The notes beneath the pieces are model-generated. The model was not told the DNA's origin. It did no database searches and saw nothing but the letters and a program-made list of their open reading frames with translations. Both the position numbers and the translations under genes were made by a program. Positions 17,587 through 27,305 of a stretch of 64,000 nt of DNA are shown here, piece after piece. Each line of letters begins with the position of its first letter. Position 1 is the first letter of the stretch. Source of the stretch: CAMDPA01 sp965223035 (GTDB lineage Bacteria > Pseudomonadota > Alphaproteobacteria > Rhizobiales > Hyphomicrobiaceae); NCBI GenBank assembly GCA_965223035.1, contig OZ244980.1:4340001-4404000 (forward strand), read 5' to 3'.

Positions 17587-17997
17587 TGCCGGGCGAGATT
17601 GGCCGGCCGGATCTTAATATTCGCCTCGTGACCTGCGGCGACGGCACGATGCGGCCCCAGATCGGACAGGCGGCTGAGCGGCTGGGAACTGCCGACGGGC
17701 TGACGATGCCCGGCAATGTGGACGCTGCGCGGCTGGCGCTCACTTCTCTCGACGATCTGGTGCCTGCCCTTGTCCAGGAGGGCACGGGCGAGGCGATGCT
17801 CGACGGACGTACCGGGCTGCTGGTGCACGAAGTCGACGCTCCAGGCGATGACAGCGGGTCGGTTAGCGGAGGCCGTCGAAGCGGTCTTAAATGGCGCTAT
17901 TGAGACCGCACAACTCATCCGTGCCGGCCCGAAGTTCGTCCGCTACAATTACCAACTGAAACGTAGGGTCGATGAGATGGCGCCGCTGTACGATTAA
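17587..17997 (+). pseudogene. GT4 glycosyltransferase, C-terminal remnant
   Basis: NIRLVTCGDGTMRPQIGQAA, ALTSLDDLVPALVQE and GTGEAMLDGRTGLLVHEVDAP are fragments of the GT4 nucleotide-sugar-binding domain. About 25-30 residues, including the expected EA-LG-PVVAT stretch, are missing before GTGEAM. A frameshift near 17845 leads into MTAGRLAEAVEAVLNGAIE and a tail ending RRVDEMAPLYD. No N-terminal half is present. It resembles the GT4 remnant at 56950-57410 but is a different piece. Confidence 0.7.
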
Positions 17998-18101
17998 AGC
18001 GCCTTGACTCGGTCATCGGTGCCACGATCTGACAACCATCAGCTTCGTCCGCCTGCCGTCATCACCGACTTGCGCAGCTCCTCTTGCGCGATCGGCCGAT
18101 A

Positions 18102-19088
18102 CTACGCGCTTCTCGGTGCTCGACTGCGCTTCGCCATAATCTTCTTTTTGCCGATGATCTCACTGCGGGCTGTGGCGATGTGAGCTTGGCCTGAACCGGA
18201 GCCTTCGTCTGCCGCTGCAAGCTCGTACCAGTGGCATGCACTCCCAAGCCAGGGTGCCAGCCGGCGGCGTGCTGCAATGGGCAGAAGAGGGCCGAGCGCC
18301 ATGAAGCCCGTATAGAACAGGCCGGCCGGCCGCGCCTCTACAATCCTGAAACCCGAACTCTCAAAATGAGACGTCCACCATGCCCTTGAAAAGTAGTAGT
18401 ATTCGGTTATGCGGTTTCCGCGTTCGCCATGTTGGGATTGAGCAATACATTCGTATGCCAGTCCGGCAAACCGCTTGGCTGCCCGAAGTACGCGCTCCGC
18501 GTAGGTGTGTCCTTCGGAATCGACTAGTCCAAAGGCGACCAACGGGAGACACAGGCCGGCCTGACCCGCGGCCACGAACACCGTCGCTGCGCTCCACAGA
18601 CGCCAAGCCGGCGTGGGCAGGAGATGAATGCACTTGCCGCCGGGCCGCAACACACGTCGGATTTCTTGCTCGAGGCGATCCAGCTCCGTTACGTGCTCCA
18701 GCACATTGGAGGAAAAGACCGCATCGAAGCTCTGATCCGGAAACGGAAGATTGATGCCATCGTAGTCCGCGATGTTGAACGCGCGCCGAGCACGGTACTT
18801 CGATGTTATGAGGTCGATTGCGGCAACGTCAAAGCCGCGCCGTGCCAACTGTGCAGCCTGCTCACCAGTGCCGGCTCCGATCTCCAAAACACGGCATCTG
18901 GGTGGCAGGCTTTGCGCTACCGCCTCGATTTCTGCGAGACGCAGCGTTCTTAGGTGGTCGAGAGAGAACACGTCCGCCCTTGCGATGGCTAGGTGATCGA
19001 TACGAGTTAGGCCAGCCTCGACCAAATCCTGCCGAAGGCTACATTTTCGCGGCACGTCGCATGAGCGCGTAGACATCCGACATCGCAT
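18102..19088 (-). CDS. Class I SAM-dependent methyltransferase
   Basis: About 328 aa. Motif I is VLEIGAGTGEQAAQLARRG, followed by acidic VAAIDL and the methyltransf_11 signature PFPDQSFDAVFSSNVLEHV. After the catalytic domain comes a hydrophobic stretch (ATVFVAAGQAGLCLPLVAFG) and a C-terminal part with EYYYFSRAWWTSHFESSGF. Such proteins sit in O-antigen and capsule loci and methylate sugars or terminal groups. It is divergent from the asnB gene at 19196, so the two share a promoter region. Start uncertain: ATG 19088 or ATG 19076, neither with a strong ribosome site. Confidence 0.8.
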   Translation of the reverse strand: MRCRMSTRSCDVPRKCSLRQDLVEAGLTRIDHLAIARADVFSLDHLRTLRLAEIEAVAQSLPPRCRVLEIGAGTGEQAAQLARRGFDVAAIDLITSKYRARRAFNIADYDGINLPFPDQSFDAVFSSNVLEHVTELDRLEQEIRRVLRPGGKCIHLLPTPAWRLWSAATVFVAAGQAGLCLPLVAFGLVDSEGHTYAERVLRAAKRFAGLAYECIAQSQHGERGNRITEYYYFSRAWWTSHFESSGFRIVEARPAGLFYTGFMALGPLLPIAARRRLAPWLGSACHWYELAAADEGSGSGQAHIATARSEIIGKKKIMAKRSRAPRSA

Positions 19089-19195
19089 TGTTTTATCTAT
19101 GACACGAATAGGCTCGGCGCCGCAACAGGCCGTTGCCCGACCGCTCGCGGTGAACGCTGTTGCACAGGCCGACCCCAACCAAATAGGACCCAATT

Positions 19196-21007
19196 ATGTG
19201 CGGCATCGCCGGAATCATCAGTAAGTCGACGGCCTTTGGTGGTCCGTACCTTGGTGCGCTCGCGCAAGCCATGGCGGACCGCATGCATCACCGCGGCCCT
19301 GACGACGCAGGCATTTGGGTCTCGCCGGACGGTACAGTGGCACTGGCACAACGGCGACTGTCGATCATCGACACCTCATCAGCCGGGCACCAGCCGATGC
19401 TGGGACGTAATAGCCAAACGGCGATCACGTACAACGGAGAACTGTACAACTTTCGCGAGATAAGGGTCGAGCTCGAGAACGTTGGCGCAAGGTTTGTAAC
19501 GCGCAGCGACACAGAAGTTCTCCTGGCGGCCATCGAACACTGGGGCGTGGGTGCTTTTGGCCGACTCGATGCGATGTTTGCGCTCGGCTTATATGACGTC
19601 GGCAAGCGAGTTCTTCTTCTTGCCCGCGACATGTTCGGCGAGAAGCCAGTCTACTACGTGGATGCGCCTTCCTACTTCGCGTTCGCCTCCGAACTCAACG
19701 TGCTGGCGACGCTTCCCGACTTCGATCCCGCGATCGATTCGGCGACCATCGCAGCCTATTTGAGCTTCCAGTACGTGCCTGCGCCAGCGACGATCTACAG
19801 GACGGCCCGCAAACTGCCGCCGGGCTCCTGGCTTCGGCTGGATGCGGCCGGTCGCGTCGAGGTGCACTCCTATTTCAACTTCGAGACAACCGCACGGCAA
19901 GCTTCCACGCGCTCGCTGGACGATCTTGCCGACGAACTCGACGCACTCCTTGTGACCACGGTGAACCGGCGGCTCATCAGCGACGTTCCGCTCGGCGCGT
20001 TCCTGTCCGGCGGCGTCGATTCATCGACCGTGGCCGCGATCACGACCAAGCGACTGGGAGTGCCGCTGCAGACCTTTTCGACCGGCTTCGAAGGACACAG
20101 TGACTCGGAGCATTTCGAGGCCGCCGAAATCTCCCGTCACCTCGGCACGCGCCATGCTGACCGGGTGCTCACGGCCGATGCCATCCAGCTCGGCAAGCAT
20201 ATCGGCTGCGTTCTTGATGAGCCGAATGGAGACACCTCGTGCCTGCCGACCTTCCTTCTGTCGAAGTTCGCGCGCGAGACGGTGACGGTCGCACTTTCGG
20301 GCGATGGCGGCGACGAGTTGTTCGGTGGATATGGTCGCTATTTCGTAACCGTCGACGAGTGGAGCCGCAAGCGCAATGGCGACAGCGCGCTCGGCTGGTG
20401 GACGGCTGGCGCGGTGTATCTCTCCAATCGCATCCTCGTATTTCCCGACGACGAACTCGAGCTCGTCATGGGCCGGATTCCACCGGCCTTCATGGATCAG
20501 CTCGCCACCATGCGAGGGGCGATCGATGCCGACCCACGGCCGCTCCTTAACGTGGTGCGGGAACTCGATGCCCGCACCTACATGCCCGGTGCCGTGCTCG
20601 CCAAGGTCGACCGCATGAGCATGCAGCACTCGCTGGAGGTGCGCGCACCGCTCCTAGGTCGCGACGTGGCGCGGTTTGCCATGCATCTCGCCGCGGATGA
20701 CTGCTATGGCGACGGCCAGGGCAAGCTCGTCTTGAAGCGCGTCGCCGAGCGCTATTTGCCACCCGACTGGATGCGTCGTCCGAAGCGCGGCTTCGGCCTG
20801 CCGATGGATATGTGGGGTGCGGACGTGCTGATGCCAGTGATTGAGACACTTCTGCTCGACAGGAACTGCCGCCTGGCCGAGTGGATACGTCCCAGGCAAC
20901 TGCAGCACTACGTCGAGCATCTGCGCGGGGACTTTCAGCCCTACCGTGCTTGGTCGCTGTTCATTTTAGAAACGTGGCTGAGAACACACCCGGCCCGGCC
21001 GGCCTGA
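19196..21007 (+). CDS. asnB: Glutamine-hydrolysing asparagine synthetase-like amidotransferase
   Basis: 603 aa. Begins MCGIAGI, with Cys2 as the glutaminase nucleophile after Met removal; the N-terminal Ntn domain has MHHRGPDDAG and YNGELYNFREIR. The C-terminal PP-loop domain has FLSGGVDSSTVAA. Family reaction: ATP-dependent transfer of glutamine ammonia to a carboxylate. In polysaccharide loci such homologues amidate uronic acids (WbpS is the known example), and the surrounding genes favour that over asparagine supply. A second copy is encoded at 40566-42374. An AGGA site precedes the start. Confidence 0.92.
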   Translation: MCGIAGIISKSTAFGGPYLGALAQAMADRMHHRGPDDAGIWVSPDGTVALAQRRLSIIDTSSAGHQPMLGRNSQTAITYNGELYNFREIRVELENVGARFVTRSDTEVLLAAIEHWGVGAFGRLDAMFALGLYDVGKRVLLLARDMFGEKPVYYVDAPSYFAFASELNVLATLPDFDPAIDSATIAAYLSFQYVPAPATIYRTARKLPPGSWLRLDAAGRVEVHSYFNFETTARQASTRSLDDLADELDALLVTTVNRRLISDVPLGAFLSGGVDSSTVAAITTKRLGVPLQTFSTGFEGHSDSEHFEAAEISRHLGTRHADRVLTADAIQLGKHIGCVLDEPNGDTSCLPTFLLSKFARETVTVALSGDGGDELFGGYGRYFVTVDEWSRKRNGDSALGWWTAGAVYLSNRILVFPDDELELVMGRIPPAFMDQLATMRGAIDADPRPLLNVVRELDARTYMPGAVLAKVDRMSMQHSLEVRAPLLGRDVARFAMHLAADDCYGDGQGKLVLKRVAERYLPPDWMRRPKRGFGLPMDMWGADVLMPVIETLLLDRNCRLAEWIRPRQLQHYVEHLRGDFQPYRAWSLFILETWLRTHPARPA

Positions 21008-21069
21008 TCCTGACGCCCCCAAATATAGGTGCTATGGCGGATCAACACCTTACGATTCGTGGCGCCGGC

Positions 21070-21870
21070 TCATTTCGCCGGCAGCCGTGACTGCTTAACA
21101 CGAACCGCATCTACGAACATTTGAGCTCGATCCTTTTTGTGGTTCCAGATTTGCCACTCAGATGCCATTGGCTTGTCGGGTATTCTCTGTACGATCCGGG
21201 CCATAGGTTGCCCGTCAGCATAGGCGATGACCTCCTTGCAACTTGTGGTAATTGATATCACATGTGACTTGCCTGGCTCATGCCGCCAATTCGTCGGAGT
21301 GTCACAGGCTTGTCGGTTGGCGACCGTTTGGAGGAACCATTGCCCCGTCGGTTTGCCGCAAGCTTTTTTCCTAACCTCTGGACTTACGCAATACCGCAGC
21401 GCCCCTGTGGCACAAAATCCACTGACGTATTTTGTGTCGCGATATAAGACCGCGCCACCAACGTTGTCTGGGTCATTAACAGAGATCCAACCTATTGTGG
21501 CTTTAAAGCCTTCAGTATCAGGCAACATGACACGCGTTGCGGCAGACGCACCGTGGCGGTTCGAAAAGTTGAGCGCATCATAATGGCTGTCGTCCTGATC
21601 CTCACCAAGTCGAAGTCGCGTGGCCTCTTCTCCTGGTCCGGACGCCTTGAGTTCAAGCCAGCCACCAACCGACGGGGAAGCAGATATAGAGATCGACCCA
21701 CCTTTCGTGATCGAGAAGGAAAAACGTGAAGGTGGGGCAATTCCGAGGAAATCCTCGGTGAAATCGAGACCTTCAATTGACAATGGTTCACTGCCAGCTT
21801 GCTGTGTGGGCGAAACGGTGATCAGCAGAATGACTGTTGGTATGGCGATTCTTTTCGCTACGCCATTCAT
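21070..21870 (-). CDS. Secreted protein of unknown function
   Basis: 266 aa with an N-terminal signal peptide (AIPTVILLITVSPTQQAGSE). The mature part is beta-rich (FSFSITKGGSISISASPSVG) with scattered cysteines (FCATGALRYC, SPEVRKKACG, RQACDTP) that could form disulfides in the periplasm. The C-terminal region with WQIWNHKKDRAQMFVDAVRV resembles a jelly-roll or laminin-G-like edge, suggesting carbohydrate binding, but I do not recognise a family. It lies convergent with asnB inside the glycan region, so a periplasmic role in polysaccharide handling is possible. Confidence 0.6.
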   Translation of the reverse strand: MNGVAKRIAIPTVILLITVSPTQQAGSEPLSIEGLDFTEDFLGIAPPSRFSFSITKGGSISISASPSVGGWLELKASGPGEEATRLRLGEDQDDSHYDALNFSNRHGASAATRVMLPDTEGFKATIGWISVNDPDNVGGAVLYRDTKYVSGFCATGALRYCVSPEVRKKACGKPTGQWFLQTVANRQACDTPTNWRHEPGKSHVISITTSCKEVIAYADGQPMARIVQRIPDKPMASEWQIWNHKKDRAQMFVDAVRVKQSRLPAK

Positions 21871-22058
21871 CCGCGTGGCTCCGATGTGCGTCCGCGACCT
21901 TACCTTGATTTCCTGCTAAGCCACTCTTGCCTACCGTAGATTAGGTCTGCTAGAGTCTGTTTTCACAGCTGAGAATAGCCAAAGTGGTCAGTAAAACCTG
22001 CCCTCCCATCGCCAGATCCAATATGCTGCGTCCGGGGGCATTCTGAGGTACATGCCCT

Positions 22059-23000
22059 ATGACGCAATCTGTTGACGATGAGCGGCAACTTCTCGAATTT
22101 GCAGATAAGATTTCGATGCTCAAAGCAGATGCTTTGCTTCGGCTGCGGTCTCTAGCTGCATCCTGCGGCGGACCAGTCATCGAATTGGGCCCTTACATCG
22201 GCGGCAGCACCGTCGCGCTTGCCAGCGGTGCGCAGTCGACGGTCGTGTCCGTCGAACTCGGTGGCCCTAACCCGCATCACGACTCACTGCCGACCACGGA
22301 TACCATTGCCGACCTCGACATGAACCTCAGGAAGGTCAATCTCCGTAAGCAGGTCTCCATCGTTGCCGGCCATTTTCGAGATACCGCTTCGTTCGATAAG
22401 GTTCGTGAGCAGATCGGAGCCGAAGGTGCAGCACTGCTGTTTGTCGATATCCATCCGGCCACTGAACTGGCGTTGTGCCTTTATGCTGAACTCCTGCAAC
22501 CGAACTCGGTAATCGTGATTGATGACTATTCGTCCGAAATTGCCGCGGACAAAGCGCAATTCGTATCCAATTTTGTCGACGCAGGTGTGAAACAGGGCAT
22601 CTTGATCGAAGATGGCGTTTATGGCTGGGGCACCTGGTTCGGCCGACTGAACGGGCCGCCGGACCGACTGAAGGAGTTGCACCACCTGATCCCTCTCCCG
22701 TGTGTCGCTGAGCAAGGTCTGTGCTGGCACGTTTATGTCGGGTCCGCACAATTGGCCGATGACATTTCGGGTGGACAAAGCCCGGTGCGGTTGTTCGAGA
22801 ATGACCGGGAACTAGGCCCGCCGCACGCAATTCACAATAGCGTCAGGGAGGAGGGCGGTGGCCGGTTCTCCCATTGGTCGGGCCATCTCTGGTTTTCAAC
22901 CTCAGATGGCAGCGACCCGCGATCCAACGGCCGCACGTACAGCATCACGTTAGGCGACCGAACAATCAAACTCTCCGAGCCAGTTGCTCTGCCAGCCTAG
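22059..23000 (+). CDS. Class I methyltransferase with C-terminal SHW/SDGSDP module
   Basis: 313 aa. Residues 20-190 form a methyltransf_24-like domain (VIELGPYIGGSTVALASGAQ as motif I, LLFVDIHPATELALCLYAEL, SVIVIDDYSSE). Residues about 241-296 are the recurrent module of this region: RLFENDRELGPPHAIH, GGGRFSHW, FSTSDGSDPRSNGRTY. The same module occurs in the next three minus-strand genes and in no recognised family. The TAG stop at 22998-23000 lies in the CTAG terminus of the palindromic element that follows, so the tail may be shortened. Likely cytoplasmic and involved in glycan methylation (inference). Confidence 0.8.
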   Translation: MTQSVDDERQLLEFADKISMLKADALLRLRSLAASCGGPVIELGPYIGGSTVALASGAQSTVVSVELGGPNPHHDSLPTTDTIADLDMNLRKVNLRKQVSIVAGHFRDTASFDKVREQIGAEGAALLFVDIHPATELALCLYAELLQPNSVIVIDDYSSEIAADKAQFVSNFVDAGVKQGILIEDGVYGWGTWFGRLNGPPDRLKELHHLIPLPCVAEQGLCWHVYVGSAQLADDISGGQSPVRLFENDRELGPPHAIHNSVREEGGGRFSHWSGHLWFSTSDGSDPRSNGRTYSITLGDRTIKLSEPVALPA

Positions 23001-23135
23001 ATCATCGCGCCTTAAATCGGAACCGCAAAGCCGGTTCCAGTTTAACGCGCAAAGATGATCGCTCTTAAAGTGTAGAGCAACTTTCTGCCTTTAATCGGGA
23101 TCGTTTCGATTCCGATTAAAGGCAGGTTGCTCTAG
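22997..23135 (+). repeat. Composite palindromic element, copy 4 (modules A + B)
   Basis: CTAGATCATCGCGCCTTAAA starts module A, whose closing arm is GCGCAAAGATGATC. Linker GCTCTTAAAGTG, then module B ends in GGCAGGTTGCTCTAG. Almost the same as copy 1 but with the short form of module A. Its first bases form the stop codon of the upstream gene. Confidence 0.92.
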
Positions 23136-23195
23136 CGTGAAGCTGAACGCGCCATCGATCTTTCAATCGGACTTTATTACGGACAGTCGACAACA

Positions 23196-25007
23196 CTAAA
23201 TGGGTGAGACGGCAGGACGCTTGAGCGCATAAACACGTTGATTGCGCCGCGCATCTGTGCCATCAGAGGTTGAAAAATGGACTGAATGCCCACCGATGTG
23301 ATAGCGCCCTTCGCCGAGCCGTCGAATATCGTCGTGCGGACAATCCGCCGGGCCGAGAGGCGTGTCGTTCTCGTAAAGAGCATACCCCGAGCCAATCCCG
23401 AGTGGAAAAGTCACAATGTGGCAGAACCCGATTTCCTTCTGGATACTCTCAAACCGGATTTCTCCGCCGTCAGCTACCAAGAGACGGGGCTCCCCGTTCT
23501 CGGCAGCTTTGGAATAGTCGACCGCGCGGCGCTCCCCGGTTTCACCGGGCAGATAGAACTTAATGCAACTCTCGCAGTTGGGAAGGGGATACGGGCCGGT
23601 CGCCCCGCGCCGCAGGGACTCGCGAATAATTTCGTAGTTGCGGCCGAGCCAGACATCGGCGAACTCGGCAAGCGAGGTCGCATAACCTAATGCGATGTCC
23701 TGCGATCGGCAGCATGTCGATATCTGCCCGTCGAGCCCGATTTCGACATACGTGTTCGGCGCAACGCAGGTCATGATCGGGTCTGCGCCTTCATTGGTGC
23801 GCGCCATCGGGAACACGTTGTACGGAAAGTCCATGCAGGCGTATTGCTTGTCCAGATCGATAAATTCCGACTTGGGAACTTGAACCCGCTCGGCATTCAA
23901 GACTTCGCCCTCGAAAATCACGCGAAGTGGATCGCCATGCGCCACGCACCATTCGCGCAGTTCGTCACAAGCGCGCCGGTACTCGTCCTGTGATGGCGCG
24001 ACCTCGCTCGAGCCTTGGACCGGCCAATATCCGTGGAAGGCAGCCAAATCAACCCCGTGCTCGGCACACCACTCCACAATCCGGATCGCCTCGCCGATGG
24101 TACGGGCCGTCCACGTCGGGTAGACGCCCACCGACATGCGTTTGGGATCGCGTTCCTTAAGCAGCCGAAGCAAGCCCGGTTCGGCTTTCGACCAGTCGCC
24201 TCGGGCGCGAACCTCGTTGAACTTGGGGCCGACGGCATCCAGTGATAGCATCAGCGATCCAAAGTGCGGCAGCAAGGTGTCGATTATGCTGTCACGAAGC
24301 AAGGTGCCATTGTGCTGGATTTTAAACTCGCAGCGGTGACGATTGATTGCGGCCAGCACGTCCTCGATCCTTGGGTGGAGAAGCGGATCTCCCTGGCTGT
24401 TCAATTCAACCTGGAATAGGAACGGAAAGATCGTCTCGGCAACCGCTTCAAACTTGGCGAAACTCATGTGACGCCGGCGCACGCCCGTGTTGTCGATATG
24501 CTTTTGGCTGCCGCAGATCTCGCAGCGCAGATTGCAGCTGTTAGTCAACACAAGGTTTGTCATCAGTGGAGGCGGGGCCCGGTCTCCACCCCGCATAAGA
24601 ACGTCTGCGCCCTCGGGATGCAAGAGCCAGCGTTGCGCCGAGCGGGCAGTTCGTGCGGCCCGCCAATCCTCATCGGTCAAAGACAGATCGAACGCGTATT
24701 GCCTGCCGTTTGAGTTGGGATCTGAATTGTCGGTTGTCGAGAAGTAAAGCTGCCGATCCCAGTGACTGTAACGGCCACCACCAAAGCGGTCTATGCTGTC
24801 GTGGCTCTCGTGGCCGGTTGTGAGCCGCATCCCGTCCTCGTAAAGGCACAACTGCGATTGCAACGGGCCTTCGTTCGAGTCTCCGCCCGGCACGTCCAAG
24901 TCTTTCAACCAAAGATTTCCACGGGCGTGCGAATAGGGTCCGTTTAGAGGTACACGATCTTCCCGAGAATCACCTCGAGCAGCTCTACGGTTCAGGAAAG
25001 ACAGCAT
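23196..25007 (-). CDS. Radical SAM/SPASM protein flanked by two SHW/SDGSDP modules
   Basis: 603 aa. Module 1 at residues about 50-108 (QLCLYEDGMRL, GGGRYSHW, FSTTDNSDPNSNGRQY). The radical SAM core follows with the 4Fe-4S triad CNLRCEIC (Cys-x3-Cys-x2-Cys) and LVLTNSCNLR, then a SPASM-like region with CVAPNTYVEIGLDGQISTCC and NCESCIKF that may hold auxiliary clusters. A second, more diverged module ends the protein (ALYENDTPLGP, FSTSDGTDARRNQRVY; about 539-595). SPASM enzymes modify peptides, sugars or other small substrates; the glycan setting favours a sugar or aglycone. Good AGGAG site before ATG 25007. Last gene of a minus-strand cluster. Confidence 0.85.
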   Translation of the reverse strand: MLSFLNRRAARGDSREDRVPLNGPYSHARGNLWLKDLDVPGGDSNEGPLQSQLCLYEDGMRLTTGHESHDSIDRFGGGRYSHWDRQLYFSTTDNSDPNSNGRQYAFDLSLTDEDWRAARTARSAQRWLLHPEGADVLMRGGDRAPPPLMTNLVLTNSCNLRCEICGSQKHIDNTGVRRRHMSFAKFEAVAETIFPFLFQVELNSQGDPLLHPRIEDVLAAINRHRCEFKIQHNGTLLRDSIIDTLLPHFGSLMLSLDAVGPKFNEVRARGDWSKAEPGLLRLLKERDPKRMSVGVYPTWTARTIGEAIRIVEWCAEHGVDLAAFHGYWPVQGSSEVAPSQDEYRRACDELREWCVAHGDPLRVIFEGEVLNAERVQVPKSEFIDLDKQYACMDFPYNVFPMARTNEGADPIMTCVAPNTYVEIGLDGQISTCCRSQDIALGYATSLAEFADVWLGRNYEIIRESLRRGATGPYPLPNCESCIKFYLPGETGERRAVDYSKAAENGEPRLLVADGGEIRFESIQKEIGFCHIVTFPLGIGSGYALYENDTPLGPADCPHDDIRRLGEGRYHIGGHSVHFSTSDGTDARRNQRVYALKRPAVSPI

Positions 25008-25220
25008 GCATCACACTCCTCTGCTGTTGCTGTTGTGCTCTTTCATGGCACGTATGATTGAGACAAGCAATCTTTCGGCTAGGGCACGTGGATCTGCGCT
25101 TGGATGAAATGTCGTTCGTGCTCAAACCTAACCACTCGCAGATATGCACTCGTGAATCTCGCCGGCCGTTTCGCCCGTTGCGAATTCAAAATTCGGTTTG
25201 AACTCGTTGGTATCCGCGCA

Positions 25221-27293
25221 CTACCAGCGTGGGACGACTGCAAGATAGCGACGACCATTCGATGAAATGTCGCTGTTGTCCGAGCTGGAAAACCAGAGGT
25301 ACTCACCCCAGTGGGAAAATGTACCGGACCCTTCTTTTCGGATGACGCCGTGAGATGTGTGCGCGGGACCGAGAGGAGTGCCATTCTCAAGAACGACCAG
25401 CGGTGACCGCCATGGCTTGGAAGCGCTATCGGCAAGGGCGGTGATCTCGGGGAGATGAGCGACCCAAGCTTGGCCATCTTCCCTATTGAACTGAGCACTG
25501 CGCAGATCGATGACCAACTTGTGGCGCAAATCCATCGGTAGCATTTCCTTCGACCAGCCCGCGCCGGCATCGGTGTAGACGGCAAGCGTCTCGTCGATCA
25601 TCCGGCGCATGCCAAAGCGCCGTTCGATGAAGCGGGGCCCGGCATCGCGTGCCTGCATCGCGAACGCGGCATCGGCGAGAACGGCAATGGCTGCTGCAGC
25701 CAGATTGGCGGCACGGGCGCGCGGCACGACTATGCCTGTCACGCCATGCTCTACAGCCTCGACAGCCCCGAACGCGGTGGTGGTCACGACCGGAACGCCC
25801 ATCGCTTGGGCCTCGATTAGCGTGTTCGGTGTGCCCTCCCACAAAGATGTCTGCATCACGATGTCGGCAGCGGCAAAAATCGTCTGGATGTCGCTGCGGG
25901 CGCCGAGCATCCGCAGGCTGTCGTCGAAGCTGAGCTTTTGGGCGCGCGCCTCTACGTCTGCCTTCATGTTGCCGGTTCCGCACAGAAGGAATATGGCATC
26001 GGGGAACCTGGCCCTGATTCGGGCGGCCGTATCGATCCACAACAAGGGCCGCTTCTCCCTGGACAGCCGGAACGCGCCGACGACTACCTTGGCATCGGCA
26101 GCGAGGCCGAGTTCCTTGCGCGCCCTGGTCCGGCTGGCATCATCGACAGGTCGAAATTCATCGGTATGTAGACCGTTGCGCACCACGCTGATTTTAGCCT
26201 TGGGCAGCCCGAGCCACGCGGCGTAATCGTCGCGGCCAGCCTCGCTATTGTTGACGAAGTGCACGCTGGGATGCGCGGCCATGGCCCGATAGCAGGGATA
26301 CATGAACCATTGGAAGAACTCGAAGTGGCGTGGGCCGAGATTGCGCCCGGAAATGACAACGCGCGGCACCCCGGCGAGCACGGCGGCCAGCCCGGTCGCG
26401 ATGTTCGTCCAATCGAGGCTTGTGTGAACGATCTCGGGTGCGACTTGCATGATCGTTGCAGCTCGGGCTAGGACAAGTTCCACGAGATAGTCGGTCAGCA
26501 CATGGCGGAACCTCGGGTGGGCCAGGATCCAAGGATGGAGCCCGTCGCGTTGCTCCACCGGTCGCAGGATCGACCCGGCAACGGCGCGGGCCTTCTCAAG
26601 GTAGAATGCGTTGGCCTCTCCTGGATCCAGCTGCTCGACCAGGAGATGGACATCGTCGATGCCTCTCTTTCTGAGTCCATCAATGGTGTTCAATACCTGG
26701 CGCTCGGCACCACCGCAGTAAAGCCCGCTTACGCCGACGAGCACGCGACGCTCGATGAAGTAGGTCATGCGGTGAGGAAAATCACCGGGAGCGAGAAGCG
26801 TCCCGAGGACGGCGTCCGCGCGCCCGTCGATAAGCGGCTGTAACCGTCTGATGTGCAGGTTCTCCCCCAGCTTGTCATCCGGCAGTCCCGTTCGACTAAC
26901 GATCGGCTTCAAGATGCGCGCGGCGTGATCTCGGGCTCTCCTGCGACCGGCCCTCGCCACCGGGTCGATCGGCTGCACCCGTTGCAACTGCTGCCACCGG
27001 CCGTTGACCAGAACAAAGGCTGTGCTGGTTCGCGGCAGCCGCCCCTGCACGACCGCCGCATTCAGCGCCCCGACGCACCCGGGAAACACGATCACAGTCT
27101 CCGCGCCCGACCGCGACAGTGTACGTTGCTCTGCGCCTTCCGGCGTAGCATCCGAAGCGACATCGGCCACACTCAGATCATCGATGATGACGACGGCACC
27201 CGACGGCGGCTCGACGCCGGAGGGTATCACGACCACCGGTGCGGCGCCTAAGCGGCGGGCATGCTCCAGCCCCTGCTCGATCATATATTTCAT
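25221..27293 (-). CDS. GT4-type glycosyltransferase with C-terminal SHW/SDGSDP module
   Basis: 690 aa. Residues about 1-180 are an uncharacterised N-terminal part with a Rossmann-like start (PVVVIPSG, VVIIDDLS). Residues about 185-570 are a GT-B, GT4-like enzyme: GVSGLYCGGAERQVLNTIDG, then VGAFRLSREKRPLLWIDTAA, and the donor-site region SLWEGTPNTLIEAQAMGVPV. Residues 630-690 are the recurrent module (VVLENGTPLGPAHTSH, FSHWGEYLWFSSSDNSD, SSNGRRY). It starts 12 bases after the preceding methyltransferase gene, so co-transcription is likely. Probably adds a sugar on the cytoplasmic face during assembly. Confidence 0.87.
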   Translation of the reverse strand: MKYMIEQGLEHARRLGAAPVVVIPSGVEPPSGAVVIIDDLSVADVASDATPEGAEQRTLSRSGAETVIVFPGCVGALNAAVVQGRLPRTSTAFVLVNGRWQQLQRVQPIDPVARAGRRRARDHAARILKPIVSRTGLPDDKLGENLHIRRLQPLIDGRADAVLGTLLAPGDFPHRMTYFIERRVLVGVSGLYCGGAERQVLNTIDGLRKRGIDDVHLLVEQLDPGEANAFYLEKARAVAGSILRPVEQRDGLHPWILAHPRFRHVLTDYLVELVLARAATIMQVAPEIVHTSLDWTNIATGLAAVLAGVPRVVISGRNLGPRHFEFFQWFMYPCYRAMAAHPSVHFVNNSEAGRDDYAAWLGLPKAKISVVRNGLHTDEFRPVDDASRTRARKELGLAADAKVVVGAFRLSREKRPLLWIDTAARIRARFPDAIFLLCGTGNMKADVEARAQKLSFDDSLRMLGARSDIQTIFAAADIVMQTSLWEGTPNTLIEAQAMGVPVVTTTAFGAVEAVEHGVTGIVVPRARAANLAAAAIAVLADAAFAMQARDAGPRFIERRFGMRRMIDETLAVYTDAGAGWSKEMLPMDLRHKLVIDLRSAQFNREDGQAWVAHLPEITALADSASKPWRSPLVVLENGTPLGPAHTSHGVIRKEGSGTFSHWGEYLWFSSSDNSDISSNGRRYLAVVPRW

Positions 27294-27305
27294 CCTGGCT
27301 TCCGA

